Assembly (NCBI GenBank): GCA_965221735.1
Contig: OZ244910.1
Location: forward strand, 1,116,001 to 1,180,000
DNA length: 64,000 bases
Direction of reading: 5' to 3'
DNA from: UBA2991 sp965221735
GTDB lineage: Bacteria; Chloroflexota; Dehalococcoidia; Tepidiformales; Tepidiformaceae
Shown: one piece after another, positions 1-7,745 of the stretch
Layout: the number at the start of each line of letters is the position of its first letter
How positions within the stretch are numbered: position 1 is the first letter of the stretch
The notes under the pieces: generated by a model
Databases searched by the model: none
Seen by the model: the letters and a program-made list of their open reading frames with translations, nothing else
Told to the model about the DNA's origin: nothing
Position numbers and translations under genes: made by a program

Positions 1-1658
1 ATGCCCCGGATCTGGGCGACCGCCGGAATCCCGAACTCGCGCGCGACCGTGGCCGCGTGGCTCAGGATGCCGCCCGTCTCCACCACGACCCCCGCCGCGG
101 GGATGAAGAGCGGCGTCCACGCGGCGTCCGTCACCGGCGCGACCAGGATCTCCCCCGGCTCGAGCATGGTGCTCACGGCAGCCTCGGCGCTCTCGATGAC
201 GCGCGCCTTGCCGGAAGCCTGCCCCGGGCTGATGCCCAGCCCCTCGTAGCTCGCCGACGTGACCGGCGCCGCAGCCTCCTTCGGGATCAGCTCGACCGGC
301 CACTCGAACATGACCGGCAGCTCGTGCTGCTCCATCACGGCGAACTCGTCCTTGCGGCTGGCGATGCTGGCTTTCGCCTCGGTGGCGTCGAGGTTGCCCT
401 CGGCCGCCTCGCGAAGCTCCGGCAGGCGCAGGAACCACACATCGTCGGCTTCGTCGAGGATACCGCGCTCGACCAGCCGCCCGGCGAGCTCCATGACTGG
501 CGGGCGCTGCGTGCGGCAGGCCCGCGCCCAGTTCGCCTTGCTGCTCTCGCGGCCGCGGTTCATCGTCTGCGCGTGGTGCAGGGCGTGCCGGTACTCGTCC
601 AGCACCTCTGCCGGTAGCTTCGACTCGATCTCGCGCTCGACTGCCTCGCGGGCAGCCGCCTGCTTCCGCTCCAGCTCATGCGGATCGCGGTTGGGGTCGG
701 CGTTCAGGTCGGCCTGGATGCTGCTCAGGACGAAGTTCGGCGCCTCGTTCCAGGTGCGGTACGAGGGGTTCGTCTCGTTCTGTCCGCGGAACCCGAGCTC
801 CTTGATGAACTCCGCGTACTCGGCTGCGAACGCCTGCCAGTCCTCGTTCGGCGGGCTCGCGAGGTTCGCGATCAGCCCCTCCGGGGTCAGCGACGCGAAC
901 TCCGTCGCCAGCGCCGGCCGCGCCGCGATGAAGCGGCTCAGGTCCCAGATCGCCTTGGCCGGGAGGGCGCTCTCGACGTCCGTGAGCCCGCTCGTGATCG
1001 TGTTCGCCCACTCGGGCGGATGGTCGGGGATGTGCTCGTCGAGGATCGCTCCGATCACGCTCGTGTACTCGCCGCCCCCCACCGAGTTGAAGTAGTGCGC
1101 GATGAAGATGCGTCCCGCCAGCTCCGTGCCGGCGTCCAGCGCCTCGATCAGATCGGCGTCGCTGGCAGCGCTCCAGTCGCGCGCCAGCGACTCCTGGTAC
1201 GCGTTCCTGGTGATCTCGCGGTTCCGGTCCCGAATCTCGACCGAGCTCTCCCACTTCCCGGTGATGGCGGTGCGAGCCGCAATGGCGCGCTCCTCATCCC
1301 CGTGGGCCTCGCTCGTGAACTCTTCTTCGCCGCCCTCGAGAAACTGCTTCAGGAAGTCGCTTCCCTCGCCCACCGAGTAGAGGGCGGTGAACGCCATGTT
1401 TATCCCGAAGTTGATGACGAACCGGCCCCCGATGAAGGGCAGCGTCGTCGCCACGGGCGGTTTCGGGATCTCGAGCAGATCGGTCGTCCCGAGCTCCTCC
1501 ATGACCCCGTAGTTCCAGACATAATCCCACTCCCGCCAGATGTCGGCGGCCAGCGGCTTGGTAACGCCCGGGAGCACCTCGGCGGCGTTCGCCGTGGTGT
1601 AGTTCCCGTGCACCGGGTCGTGATGGCTGTCCCAGCTGCAGTGAAGCTCGTCGCTCAT
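1..1658 (-). CDS. PEP-utilising enzyme with swivelling phosphohistidine domain (3' end outside window)
   Basis: An open frame of about 552 codons runs from ATG, behind a strong AGGAGGG site, to the left window edge without a stop. Near the visible end, residues about 530-548 read GGILSHAATVAREFGIPAVA. This is the phosphohistidine signature of the PEP synthase/pyruvate phosphate dikinase mobile domain (catalytic His in SHAA). The roughly 450 residues before it are helical and resemble the region preceding the His domain in rifampin phosphotransferase-like proteins. No ATP-grasp domain precedes the His domain, which is unusual, because PEP synthase and Rph have it N-terminally. It may therefore be a split enzyme working with a separate ATP-binding subunit, as in phenylphosphate synthase. 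Substrate unknown. An SDR gene lies upstream on the same strand. Confidence 0.85.
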   Translation of the reverse strand, partial: MSDELHCSWDSHHDPVHGNYTTANAAEVLPGVTKPLAADIWREWDYVWNYGVMEELGTTDLLEIPKPPVATTLPFIGGRFVINFGINMAFTALYSVGEGSDFLKQFLEGGEEEFTSEAHGDEERAIAARTAITGKWESSVEIRDRNREITRNAYQESLARDWSAASDADLIEALDAGTELAGRIFIAHYFNSVGGGEYTSVIGAILDEHIPDHPPEWANTITSGLTDVESALPAKAIWDLSRFIAARPALATEFASLTPEGLIANLASPPNEDWQAFAAEYAEFIKELGFRGQNETNPSYRTWNEAPNFVLSSIQADLNADPNRDPHELERKQAAAREAVEREIESKLPAEVLDEYRHALHHAQTMNRGRESSKANWARACRTQRPPVMELAGRLVERGILDEADDVWFLRLPELREAAEGNLDATEAKASIASRKDEFAVMEQHELPVMFEWPVELIPKEAAAPVTSASYEGLGISPGQASGKARVIESAEAAVSTMLEPGEILVAPVTDAAWTPLFIPAAGVVVETGGILSHAATVAREFGIPAVAQIRG

Positions 1659-1689
1659 CCTGGTGTCCCTCCTGAAGCTTGGCCGGGCG

Positions 1690-2466
1690 CTAGTAGGCGG
1701 CCGTCCCGCCGTCCACCGACCAGAGCGCGCCCGTGATGCCGGACCCGACATCGGATGCCAGCAACACGGCCACGGCCCCGACTTCCTCGACGGTGTTCAT
1801 GCGCTTGATCGCCGACTCGCTGGAGAACTGCTCCACCATCTCGTCGTAGGTCAGCCCCATCGAGGCGGCCGCCTCGGCGCCGCTGTCGAGCAGGATGTCC
1901 GTCTCGATCAGGCCCGGGCAAATCGCGTTCACGGTGACGCCCGTCGTGCCCACTTCCTGGGCCGCGCTCTTCGTGAGCCCGTTGATCGCGTGCTTCGACG
2001 CGACATAGGCCGAGATTCCCGGCTTGCCGTGCTTCCCCTCGAGCGAGGAGATGTTGATGATGCGCCCGCTCTCCTGCGGGATCATGTAGCGGAAGGCGTG
2101 CTTGATTCCCCAGAACGTCGACGAGAGGTTCCACTTGATGGTGTGGTCCCAGGGCTCGTTCTCCATCTGGGCAACCGGCGCGAAGCCCGAGCTGCCGCCC
2201 GCGTTGTTCACGAGGATGTCGATCCGCCCGTAGCGCTCGACGGTCCCATCGACGAGCCCCGAGAGGGTCGCTTCCTCGGTCACGTCGCCGGCGATGAAGT
2301 GGGCCCTGTCGCCCGCGTTCAACTCTTCCAGCGCCCGTGCGCCCTTCTCTTCGCTGCGTCCGTTCATGACCACGCTCGCGCCCTCGGCGAGGAACGCCTC
2401 CACGATGCCCCGACCGATGCCCCGGGTCCCCCCGGTAACCGCCGCGACCTTGCCTTCCAGCTTCAT
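1690..2466 (-). CDS. Short-chain dehydrogenase/reductase
   Basis: A classical SDR of 258 residues, predicted to oxidise or reduce a carbonyl/alcohol with NAD(P). It shows the nucleotide-binding TGGTRGIG near the N-terminus, NNAGG mid-protein, a catalytic Ser in NISSLEG and the YVASK active-site Tyr/Lys, and ends close to a WSVDGG segment typical of the family. I chose the ATG giving MKLEGKVAAVTGG because GGAGGGG sits directly before it; an in-frame ATG seven codons upstream lies before that ribosome site. It is 31 bp upstream of the PEP-utilising enzyme gene on the same strand, so the two are probably co-transcribed. Substrate cannot be read from sequence. Confidence 0.93.
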   Translation of the reverse strand: MKLEGKVAAVTGGTRGIGRGIVEAFLAEGASVVMNGRSEEKGARALEELNAGDRAHFIAGDVTEEATLSGLVDGTVERYGRIDILVNNAGGSSGFAPVAQMENEPWDHTIKWNLSSTFWGIKHAFRYMIPQESGRIINISSLEGKHGKPGISAYVASKHAINGLTKSAAQEVGTTGVTVNAICPGLIETDILLDSGAEAAASMGLTYDEMVEQFSSESAIKRMNTVEEVGAVAVLLASDVGSGITGALWSVDGGTAAY

Positions 2467-2597
2467 CACACCCCTCCAGGTATCCATGGTGATACGCCCC
2501 GCGGCTATTGCCGCAGGGCCGACGGGGGGAGCTTAACGAGGGAAGGCGCGCAAGCGCCACCGCCGGACCCGGTGGGGTGGGGCGTGCCCGCTATTCA

Positions 2598-3173
2598 TCA
2601 GGGCTCGTGCCGCCCCGTCCGCCGCCGCGCCCATGCCAGCGCGACGCTCGCCCCCACCGCCATCGACGCCGCCAGCACGTTGAAGAGGATGTCCCACGGG
2701 TCGAAGACCCGGTTCGGGACCCACACCTGGAGGCACTCGTCGAGGAGGCCTACTGCCGACGTCCCGGCGATGGCGAGCACCGCCGGCGCAGGGACGCGCC
2801 GGCCCTGGCCGGCCCGCTCCGCAAGGGCCGCGTACACGAACACGCCCAGCACCCCGAACTCGATCAGGTGGGAGCGTTCCTCCAGGACTGCGATGCGGAG
2901 GAACACCAGCATGTACACCGCCACGACGCCCGCCGCTACCGCCAGCTCCAGCCGGCCCGGGCGCGTCCACACGCCCTGCAGGACGGCCGTCGTGCCCACG
3001 AGGAGCATGCATAGCAGGAACAGCCCGACCTGGAGCGCCTCGTCGAGCGCTTCGAGGTCGCGGAGTGCCTCCGCGAGCTGCCCGCCGACCCCCAGCGAGG
3101 CGAAGATCGCTGCCACCACGGCCAGCGTCCACAGCCACAGCCACCGCTCCCGCGCTGAGGCGAAGCGGATCAC
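2598..3173 (-). CDS. VanZ-like membrane protein
   Basis: A 191-residue protein with about six hydrophobic segments. The C-terminal half carries VanZ-family features: a Glu in a membrane segment (SHLIEFGVLG) and the block ECLQVWVPNRVFDPWDILFN, matching the E..Q...P.R..D..D...N pattern. VanZ relatives are membrane proteins of uncertain mechanism, known from teicoplanin resistance and from many genomes with no antibiotic link. GTG start 9 nt after the stop of the HEPN-like gene and no clear Shine-Dalgarno, so translation may be coupled. The 131 bp between this gene and the SDR downstream hold no gene I can support. Confidence 0.8.
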   Translation of the reverse strand: MIRFASARERWLWLWTLAVVAAIFASLGVGGQLAEALRDLEALDEALQVGLFLLCMLLVGTTAVLQGVWTRPGRLELAVAAGVVAVYMLVFLRIAVLEERSHLIEFGVLGVFVYAALAERAGQGRRVPAPAVLAIAGTSAVGLLDECLQVWVPNRVFDPWDILFNVLAASMAVGASVALAWARRRTGRHEP

Positions 3174-3182
3174 GCGGGCGGC

Positions 3183-3554
3183 CTACTCGGGAGCGCTGCC
3201 GGTGAGTGCGTCCAGCTTCTCCACCAGCTCAGAGACCTGGTCGAGACTTGCGGCAACCATCTCGCCCGGCATCCAACCCTCGTAGAAATTCGCGTGCAGA
3301 GCGCTCGCGGAGTCGAATAGCGTTCGCAGGTGCGGGTCATCGGTCTCCGCGGCCAGGCGGTTGATGGCCGAGTAGAGGTCTCGGTGGCCGTTGTGGGACC
3401 AGCCGTGCTGCTCGGCGACGGCCTTGACCATGCGTGCGGCTGCCCCCCAGCCCTTTTCCGATGCCTGGAGCAGGTCGTCTTCGGCGAGGTAGTCGCGCGC
3501 GCGGGCGAGGCAGGCGCGCCCCGTCTCGTTGTGATCCTGCGTCCGTGTGACCAT
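3183..3554 (-). CDS. PaREP1/HEPN-like small helical protein
   Basis: A 123-residue, all-helical-looking protein. Residues about 13-45 contain ARARDYLAEDDLLQASEKGW followed by GAAARMVKAVAEQHGW. This resembles the helix-pair pattern of the PaREP1/HEPN group, where an A.EK.W.AA helix packs against a second helix with His. HEPN proteins are often RNA-binding or RNA-cleaving and paired with a nucleotidyltransferase, but none is adjacent. The canonical R-x4-6-H RNase motif is not clearly present, so activity is uncertain. There is no Shine-Dalgarno. A TATACT hexamer lies exactly 6 nt before ATG, suggesting a leaderless mRNA. First gene of a short minus-strand unit with vanZ-like. Confidence 0.65.
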   Translation of the reverse strand: MVTRTQDHNETGRACLARARDYLAEDDLLQASEKGWGAAARMVKAVAEQHGWSHNGHRDLYSAINRLAAETDDPHLRTLFDSASALHANFYEGWMPGEMVAASLDQVSELVEKLDALTGSAPE

Positions 3555-3560
3555 GCAAGC

Positions 3561-3566
3561 AGTATA
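3561..3566 (-). promoter_or_regulatory. -10 element of a leaderless promoter (HEPN-like gene)
   Basis: On the minus strand TATACT is followed by GCTTGC and then the ATG. A -10 hexamer six bases before the start codon places the transcription start at or next to the ATG. No Shine-Dalgarno is present. A matching -35 is not convincing. Confidence 0.5.
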
Positions 3567-3670
3567 TCGCGGCGCGAACTCCTTGTAGGCCTATCCCCTA
3601 TTCAGTAACGTTAGCCGCGATAGGGCGCATGACGCCGCCGAGTGTCTGTGCCCGCCCCGGGAGGCGCTCC

Positions 3671-5443
3671 ATGCACGATCTGGTTATTCGCAACGGCACC
3701 ATTGTCGACGGGACGGGAGAGGCTCCGTTCCAGGGCGATATCGCCATCGACGACGGCAAGATTACGGCCATCGGCCGCATCGAGGCCGAGGGCCGAGAGA
3801 CGGTCGACGCAGCGGGTCAGATCGTGACCCCCGGCTTCGTCGACATCCACACCCACTTCGACGGCCAGATCACCTGGGACCCGCTGCTCACGCCCTCCTG
3901 CTGGCACGGCGTCACCACTGTCGTCATGGGCAACTGCGGCGTCGGCTTCGCCCCCGCCGCCCCCAACCGCCACGAGTGGCTCATCGGCCTCATGGAGGGC
4001 GTCGAGGACATTCCCGGCACCGCCCTCTCCGCGGGCATGCAGTGGAACTGGGAGACCTTCCCCGAGTACCTCGACTACCTCGAAACGCTCCCCAAGGCCC
4101 TCGACGTCGGCACGCAGGTGCCGCATGGCGCTGTCCGCGCCTACGTCATGGGCGAGCGCGGCGCCATGAACGAGCCCGCCAACCCCGAGGACATCCACGA
4201 GATGAAGCAGCTCGTGCGCGAGGGCATCGAGGCCGGCGCGCTCGGCGTCTCCACCTCCCGTACCATCGTCCACCGCGCCATCGACGGCGTGAACGTCCCC
4301 GGCACCTTCGCCGAAGAGGACGAGATGATGGCTTTCGGTGAGGCCCTTGCCGAAGCCGGCACCGGCGTCTTCGAGCTGGCGCCCGCCGGCGTGACCGGCG
4401 ACGACATGAACCTCCCCGACCTCGAGGTCGCCTGGATGCGGCGCGTCTCCGCCGCCACCGGCCGCCCCATCACCTTCGCCCTCGTCCAGCTCGACGCCGA
4501 GCCGGACCATTGGAAGCGCATGTTCGACCTCTCCGAGGAGGCCGTCGCCGAGGGCGCCGACCTCTACCCGCAGGTCACGGCGCGCGCACCGGGCGTCCTC
4601 CTCGGCCTCCAGACGAACCACCCCTGGGTGAACGCGCCGACCTTCCAGGAGATCAGCGGTCACTACAAGCTCGGCGCCGGCGACGCCCACCACCTCCGCC
4701 GCACCCCCATCGAGGAGATCGCGGCCGAGATGGGCAAGCCCGAGGTGAAGGCGAAGCTCATGGAGGAGCTCGGCGCCGCTCGCCAGGACATCGCCTTCAT
4801 CGACCTCGCGCGCGTCTTCCCCATGGAAGAGCCGCTCGACTACGAGCCTCGCCGCGAGGACAGCGTCGCCGCCATCGCCGAGCACGAGGGTCGCGATGCC
4901 TACGACCTTCTCTACGACCTGATGCTCGAGGACGAGGGCAAGCGCATGTTCTTCGCCCCCACCCTCAACTACACCGAGTTCGACTACGAGGTCGTGCGCA
5001 AGATGCTGACACACCCGCGCGCCGCCCTCGGGCTCGACGACGCGGGCGCCCACTGCGGCGTCATCTGCGATGCGAGCATGCCGACCTTCATGCTCACGCA
5101 CTGGGCCCGCGACCGCTCCCGCGGCGAGGGGCTGCCCCTCGAGTTCGCCGTCAAGAAGATGACGAGCGACACCGCCCGTCTCTACGGCCTCCACGACCGT
5201 GGCGTCCTGCGCCCCGGCATGAAGGGCGACGTCAACGTCATCGACCTGGAGCGCCTCCAGCTGCGCGCCCCCGAGCTCGCGCACGATTTGCCCGCCGACG
5301 GCCGCCGCCTCATTCAGAAGGCGGAGGGCTTCGTCGCCACGATCGTCAGCGGCGAGGTCATCATGCGCGACGGCGAGGACACCGGCGCTCGCCCCGGCAA
5401 GCTCGTGCGAGGCGAGCAGCAGCCCGCCGCCAGCGTGAGCTAG
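3671..5443 (+). CDS. D-aminoacylase/amidohydrolase family protein
   Basis: A 590-residue metal-dependent amidohydrolase of the N-acyl-D-amino-acid deacylase type. The N-terminus MHDLVIRNGTIVDGTGE is the usual beta-sandwich lead-in. Residues 60-64 (HTHFD) provide the first metal ligands, and GVTTVVMGNCGVGFAP follows as in D-aminoacylases. The C-terminal GVLRPGMKGDVNVIDLE segment completes the sandwich. I chose the ATG preceded by GGGAGGCG rather than the in-frame ATG 14 codons upstream. It probably hydrolyses an amide or N-acyl compound; the substrate is not deducible. A hairpin terminator follows, then a RidA-like gene on the same strand. Confidence 0.9.
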   Translation: MHDLVIRNGTIVDGTGEAPFQGDIAIDDGKITAIGRIEAEGRETVDAAGQIVTPGFVDIHTHFDGQITWDPLLTPSCWHGVTTVVMGNCGVGFAPAAPNRHEWLIGLMEGVEDIPGTALSAGMQWNWETFPEYLDYLETLPKALDVGTQVPHGAVRAYVMGERGAMNEPANPEDIHEMKQLVREGIEAGALGVSTSRTIVHRAIDGVNVPGTFAEEDEMMAFGEALAEAGTGVFELAPAGVTGDDMNLPDLEVAWMRRVSAATGRPITFALVQLDAEPDHWKRMFDLSEEAVAEGADLYPQVTARAPGVLLGLQTNHPWVNAPTFQEISGHYKLGAGDAHHLRRTPIEEIAAEMGKPEVKAKLMEELGAARQDIAFIDLARVFPMEEPLDYEPRREDSVAAIAEHEGRDAYDLLYDLMLEDEGKRMFFAPTLNYTEFDYEVVRKMLTHPRAALGLDDAGAHCGVICDASMPTFMLTHWARDRSRGEGLPLEFAVKKMTSDTARLYGLHDRGVLRPGMKGDVNVIDLERLQLRAPELAHDLPADGRRLIQKAEGFVATIVSGEVIMRDGEDTGARPGKLVRGEQQPAASVS

Positions 5444-5466
5444 CCACGCCTCGCGCTGGACGCCTC

Positions 5467-5496
5467 AGGCCCGGGCGACCTCCGTCGTCCGGGCCT
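5467..5496 (+). terminator. Rho-independent-type hairpin after the amidohydrolase gene
   Basis: A 13-bp stem (AGGCCCGGGCGAC with GTCGTCCGGGCCT, one G-U pair) closes a CTCC loop, followed by a short pyrimidine run (CCTTTC). It lies 24 bp after the stop codon and before the RidA-like gene. The weak T-tract lowers certainty. Confidence 0.6.
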
Positions 5497-5547
5497 CCTT
5501 TCGACCCTGTTGCCCATGGGCCGAGCGCGATCGAGAAGGGAAGCGCC

Positions 5548-5943
5548 ATGACCATCACCCCCATCAACCCCGAGACGCTCCACCGCAACCCCGCTTTCTC
5601 CCAGGCGATCGCGGTCGATTGCGCCCATCGCACCGTCTATGTCGGCGGGCAGAACGCTGTCGACGTGGACGGAAACGTTGTCGGCGAGGGCGATGTGGCG
5701 GTCCAGGCGGAGCAGGTCGCCCGTAACCTGCAGGCCGCCCTCGCCGCCGCCGGCGCGGGCATCGACGACATCGTCAAGCTCACCATCTATCTGGTTGAGC
5801 CGCACTCCGCCTTCCCCGCCTACGAGGCCTTCCAGCGTGTCTGGGGGATGCCTGCCACTCCTCCCACGATCAGCCTGCTCTACGTATCCGGCCTCTTCCA
5901 GCCTGGCTTCCTGCTGGAAGTCGACGCCATCGCGGTGGTCTGA
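5548..5943 (+). CDS. RidA/YjgF-family protein
   Basis: A 131-residue protein of the RidA (Rid/YER057c/UK114) fold, with the family elements VYVGGQNAVD, QAEQVARNLQAALAAAG and a C-terminal LLEVDAIAVV containing the conserved Glu. Archetypal RidA hydrolyses 2-aminoacrylate-type imines using an Arg in an AR(S/T) motif before the last strand. Here that stretch reads TPPTISLLYV and lacks the Arg, so classical deaminase activity is doubtful and it belongs to a divergent Rid subgroup. It follows the amidohydrolase; the two might act on the same nitrogenous substrate, but a terminator hairpin separates them. Confidence 0.88.
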   Translation: MTITPINPETLHRNPAFSQAIAVDCAHRTVYVGGQNAVDVDGNVVGEGDVAVQAEQVARNLQAALAAAGAGIDDIVKLTIYLVEPHSAFPAYEAFQRVWGMPATPPTISLLYVSGLFQPGFLLEVDAIAVV

Positions 5944-5971
5944 TCGCATCCCCCAATCCCCACCGGCGCGG

Positions 5972-5977
5972 TATGCT
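5972..5977 (+). promoter_or_regulatory. Possible -10 (TATGCT) for the P450 gene
   Basis: TATGCT in the 104-bp gap before the P450 start fits the TANNNT -10 pattern seen before other genes here. No good -35 was found, so this is a weak call. Confidence 0.3.
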
Positions 5978-6047
5978 TAGCGGCAGACGCGAGGGCGGCC
6001 TCCGCATGGGCGGAGCGTGCGGTCACTCGAACACACGGGAGACCCTC

Positions 6048-7367
6048 ATGACCGAGACGATGTACCAGGACATGATCGACGCCGTCGCCGAGTGTCCGGT
6101 GAATCTGGAAGAGATCGACCTCTTCAAGCCCGGCCAGCAAGAGCACTGGTTCGATTCCTACAAGATCCTCCACGAGGAAGCGCCCGTCATGCGCATCCCT
6201 GGTGAGGGCACGACTCCCGGCACCGACGGCTTCATCATCACCAAGTACGACGACATCGCGATGATCATCCGCGATCCCTACACCTTCCCCCAGCCTTCCT
6301 ACGGCGGCGCAGGCCTCGAGGTCGTGGAAGAGGACGACCACTCCGTCCTGCTCGACGCGATGGCCCGCAACACCCTCCGCCCCAACATGGAGTTGCACAA
6401 GCAGCACCGCATCCAGCTCACCGACCCCTGGGTCGGCGCGACCGGCGCCCCCCGCCATCGCCCCATGGTCACCCGCTTCGTCGACGAGCTCATCGACAAC
6501 TGGATCGATCGCGAACCCGCCGAGATCGACTTCGTCGAGGAGTTCGCCGCCCCCCTTCCGCAGATGGTGATGACCACCATCCTCGGCTTCCCCTTCGAGG
6601 ACATGCCGCAGCTCCGCATCTGGGGCCAGGCGCAGGTGCGCCGTTTTGTGTACGGGAAGGGCCACCGCAACCTCATGAGCGACGAGGAGGAAGCGGACAA
6701 CGCCCGCGACCTCGGTGACTTCATGCAGTACGTCCAGAGCCACGTCACCAAGAAGCGTCAGGACCCCCAGGACGACATGACGTCCTTCCTGACGCAGGTG
6801 GAGTACATGGGCCGCAAGCTCACCGACTCCGAGGTCGTTGGCGTGGTCTTCGGCATGCACATCGGTGGCCTGGAGACGACCCAGTACGCCATCGCCGCCG
6901 AGGCCGAGCTCCTCGCTCGCGACCCCGAGCTGTGGAACACGCTCAAGGCGGACCGCTCGAAGATCCGCTTCTTCGTCGAGGAGGGCATGCGCATCCAGGC
7001 CCCCACCCAGGGCCTCTCGACCCGCATGACCGCGAAGGACGTGGAACTCCGGGGCGTGACGATCCCGAAGGGCTCGATCCTGCACCTCCGCTACGGGGCC
7101 GCCAACCACGATCCCGAGGAGTACCCCTGTCCCGCCGACGTTGACCTTTCGCGGCCAAACACCGGCCGCCACATGACGTTCTCCCAGGGCATCCGCGTCT
7201 GCCCGGGCGCCGGAATTTCCCGCCTCGAGCAGAACATCGCCTGGGAGCGGCTCTTTGAGCGCCTGGACGGCATCTCGTTCACCCCCGGGAAGAACGACTT
7301 CCGCCACCAGCCTGGCATCATGCTGGGTCTGTGGGATCTCCACCTCAACTTCGAGAAGGCGAAGTAG
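6048..7367 (+). CDS. Cytochrome P450
   Basis: A soluble bacterial P450 of 439 residues. The I-helix reads GMHIGGLETT (about 269-278) with the oxygen-activating Glu-Thr, the K-helix ExxR is E312-G-M-R315, and the heme loop is FSQGIRVCPG with the thiolate Cys385. It would hydroxylate an organic substrate using electrons from a ferredoxin/ferredoxin reductase. A candidate reductase lies at about 28-29 kb, but no ferredoxin gene was found in this window. I chose the ATG giving MTETMYQDMI on protein length and a GGGAGA-type site; an upstream in-frame ATG would add 25 unlikely residues. A 76-residue protein follows 15 bp later. Confidence 0.95.
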   Translation: MTETMYQDMIDAVAECPVNLEEIDLFKPGQQEHWFDSYKILHEEAPVMRIPGEGTTPGTDGFIITKYDDIAMIIRDPYTFPQPSYGGAGLEVVEEDDHSVLLDAMARNTLRPNMELHKQHRIQLTDPWVGATGAPRHRPMVTRFVDELIDNWIDREPAEIDFVEEFAAPLPQMVMTTILGFPFEDMPQLRIWGQAQVRRFVYGKGHRNLMSDEEEADNARDLGDFMQYVQSHVTKKRQDPQDDMTSFLTQVEYMGRKLTDSEVVGVVFGMHIGGLETTQYAIAAEAELLARDPELWNTLKADRSKIRFFVEEGMRIQAPTQGLSTRMTAKDVELRGVTIPKGSILHLRYGAANHDPEEYPCPADVDLSRPNTGRHMTFSQGIRVCPGAGISRLEQNIAWERLFERLDGISFTPGKNDFRHQPGIMLGLWDLHLNFEKAK

Positions 7368-7382
7368 CACGCGAGGAAGGCC

Positions 7383-7613
7383 GTGGCCGAATCCGATTCT
7401 GTAAAGGAGCTTGCGCGACTCGCCCGTGAGGCGGCGAAGATGCGCTGGGGGCCGGAAGACACAGGCGCCGCTCCCGTCCTGCCCGGCAAGGAGAAGCGCA
7501 GCGAGGAGCCCGACCCCGAGCGCATGTCCGGCGACCAGGAGCGCGAGGTTCTGAAGGCGCTCGACCCCTTCTGGACCCGCGGCATCGTGAAGCCGGAGGA
7601 CGGCGAGAGCTAG
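7383..7613 (+). CDS. Small hypothetical protein downstream of P450
   Basis: A 76-residue, highly charged protein starting with GTG behind GAGGAAGG, 15 bp after the P450 stop, so it is likely in the same transcript. It has an N-terminal amphipathic helix (SVKELARLAREAAKMRWG), a Pro/Glu-rich middle and a C-terminal DPFWTRGIV segment. It has no cysteines, so it is not a ferredoxin. I do not recognise a family. Its position suggests a P450-associated accessory protein, but this is inference only. Confidence 0.6.
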   Translation: MAESDSVKELARLAREAAKMRWGPEDTGAAPVLPGKEKRSEEPDPERMSGDQEREVLKALDPFWTRGIVKPEDGES

Positions 7614-7691
7614 GGCGCGCGAGCCTGCGCCATCGTGTATCCCGCCACTATTGACACCACGTACAACCTACGGGCATACTTTCTCTACCCC

Positions 7692-7738
7692 CCCAGTTGC
7701 TTCGGTGGCTGGGTGCGAAGCCCGCTTCGGCGGGCTTC
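7692..7738. terminator. Two tandem TTCG-loop hairpins between convergent genes
   Basis: The first hairpin (7692-7713) has a 9-bp stem with three G-U pairs and a TTCG loop. The second (7717-7738) has a perfect 9-bp stem GAAGCCCGC/GCGGGCTTC, also closed by TTCG. They lie between the end of the P450-associated gene (+) and the NYN gene (-), so they probably terminate transcription from both sides. Confidence 0.75.
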
Positions 7739-7745
7739 TGCGTTT

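Noticed and set aside
678..1736. Long plus-strand frame over the left-end gene
   Set aside because: The minus strand encodes a clear PEP-utilising enzyme with a phosphohistidine motif; the plus-strand translation has no recognisable domain and no ribosome site.
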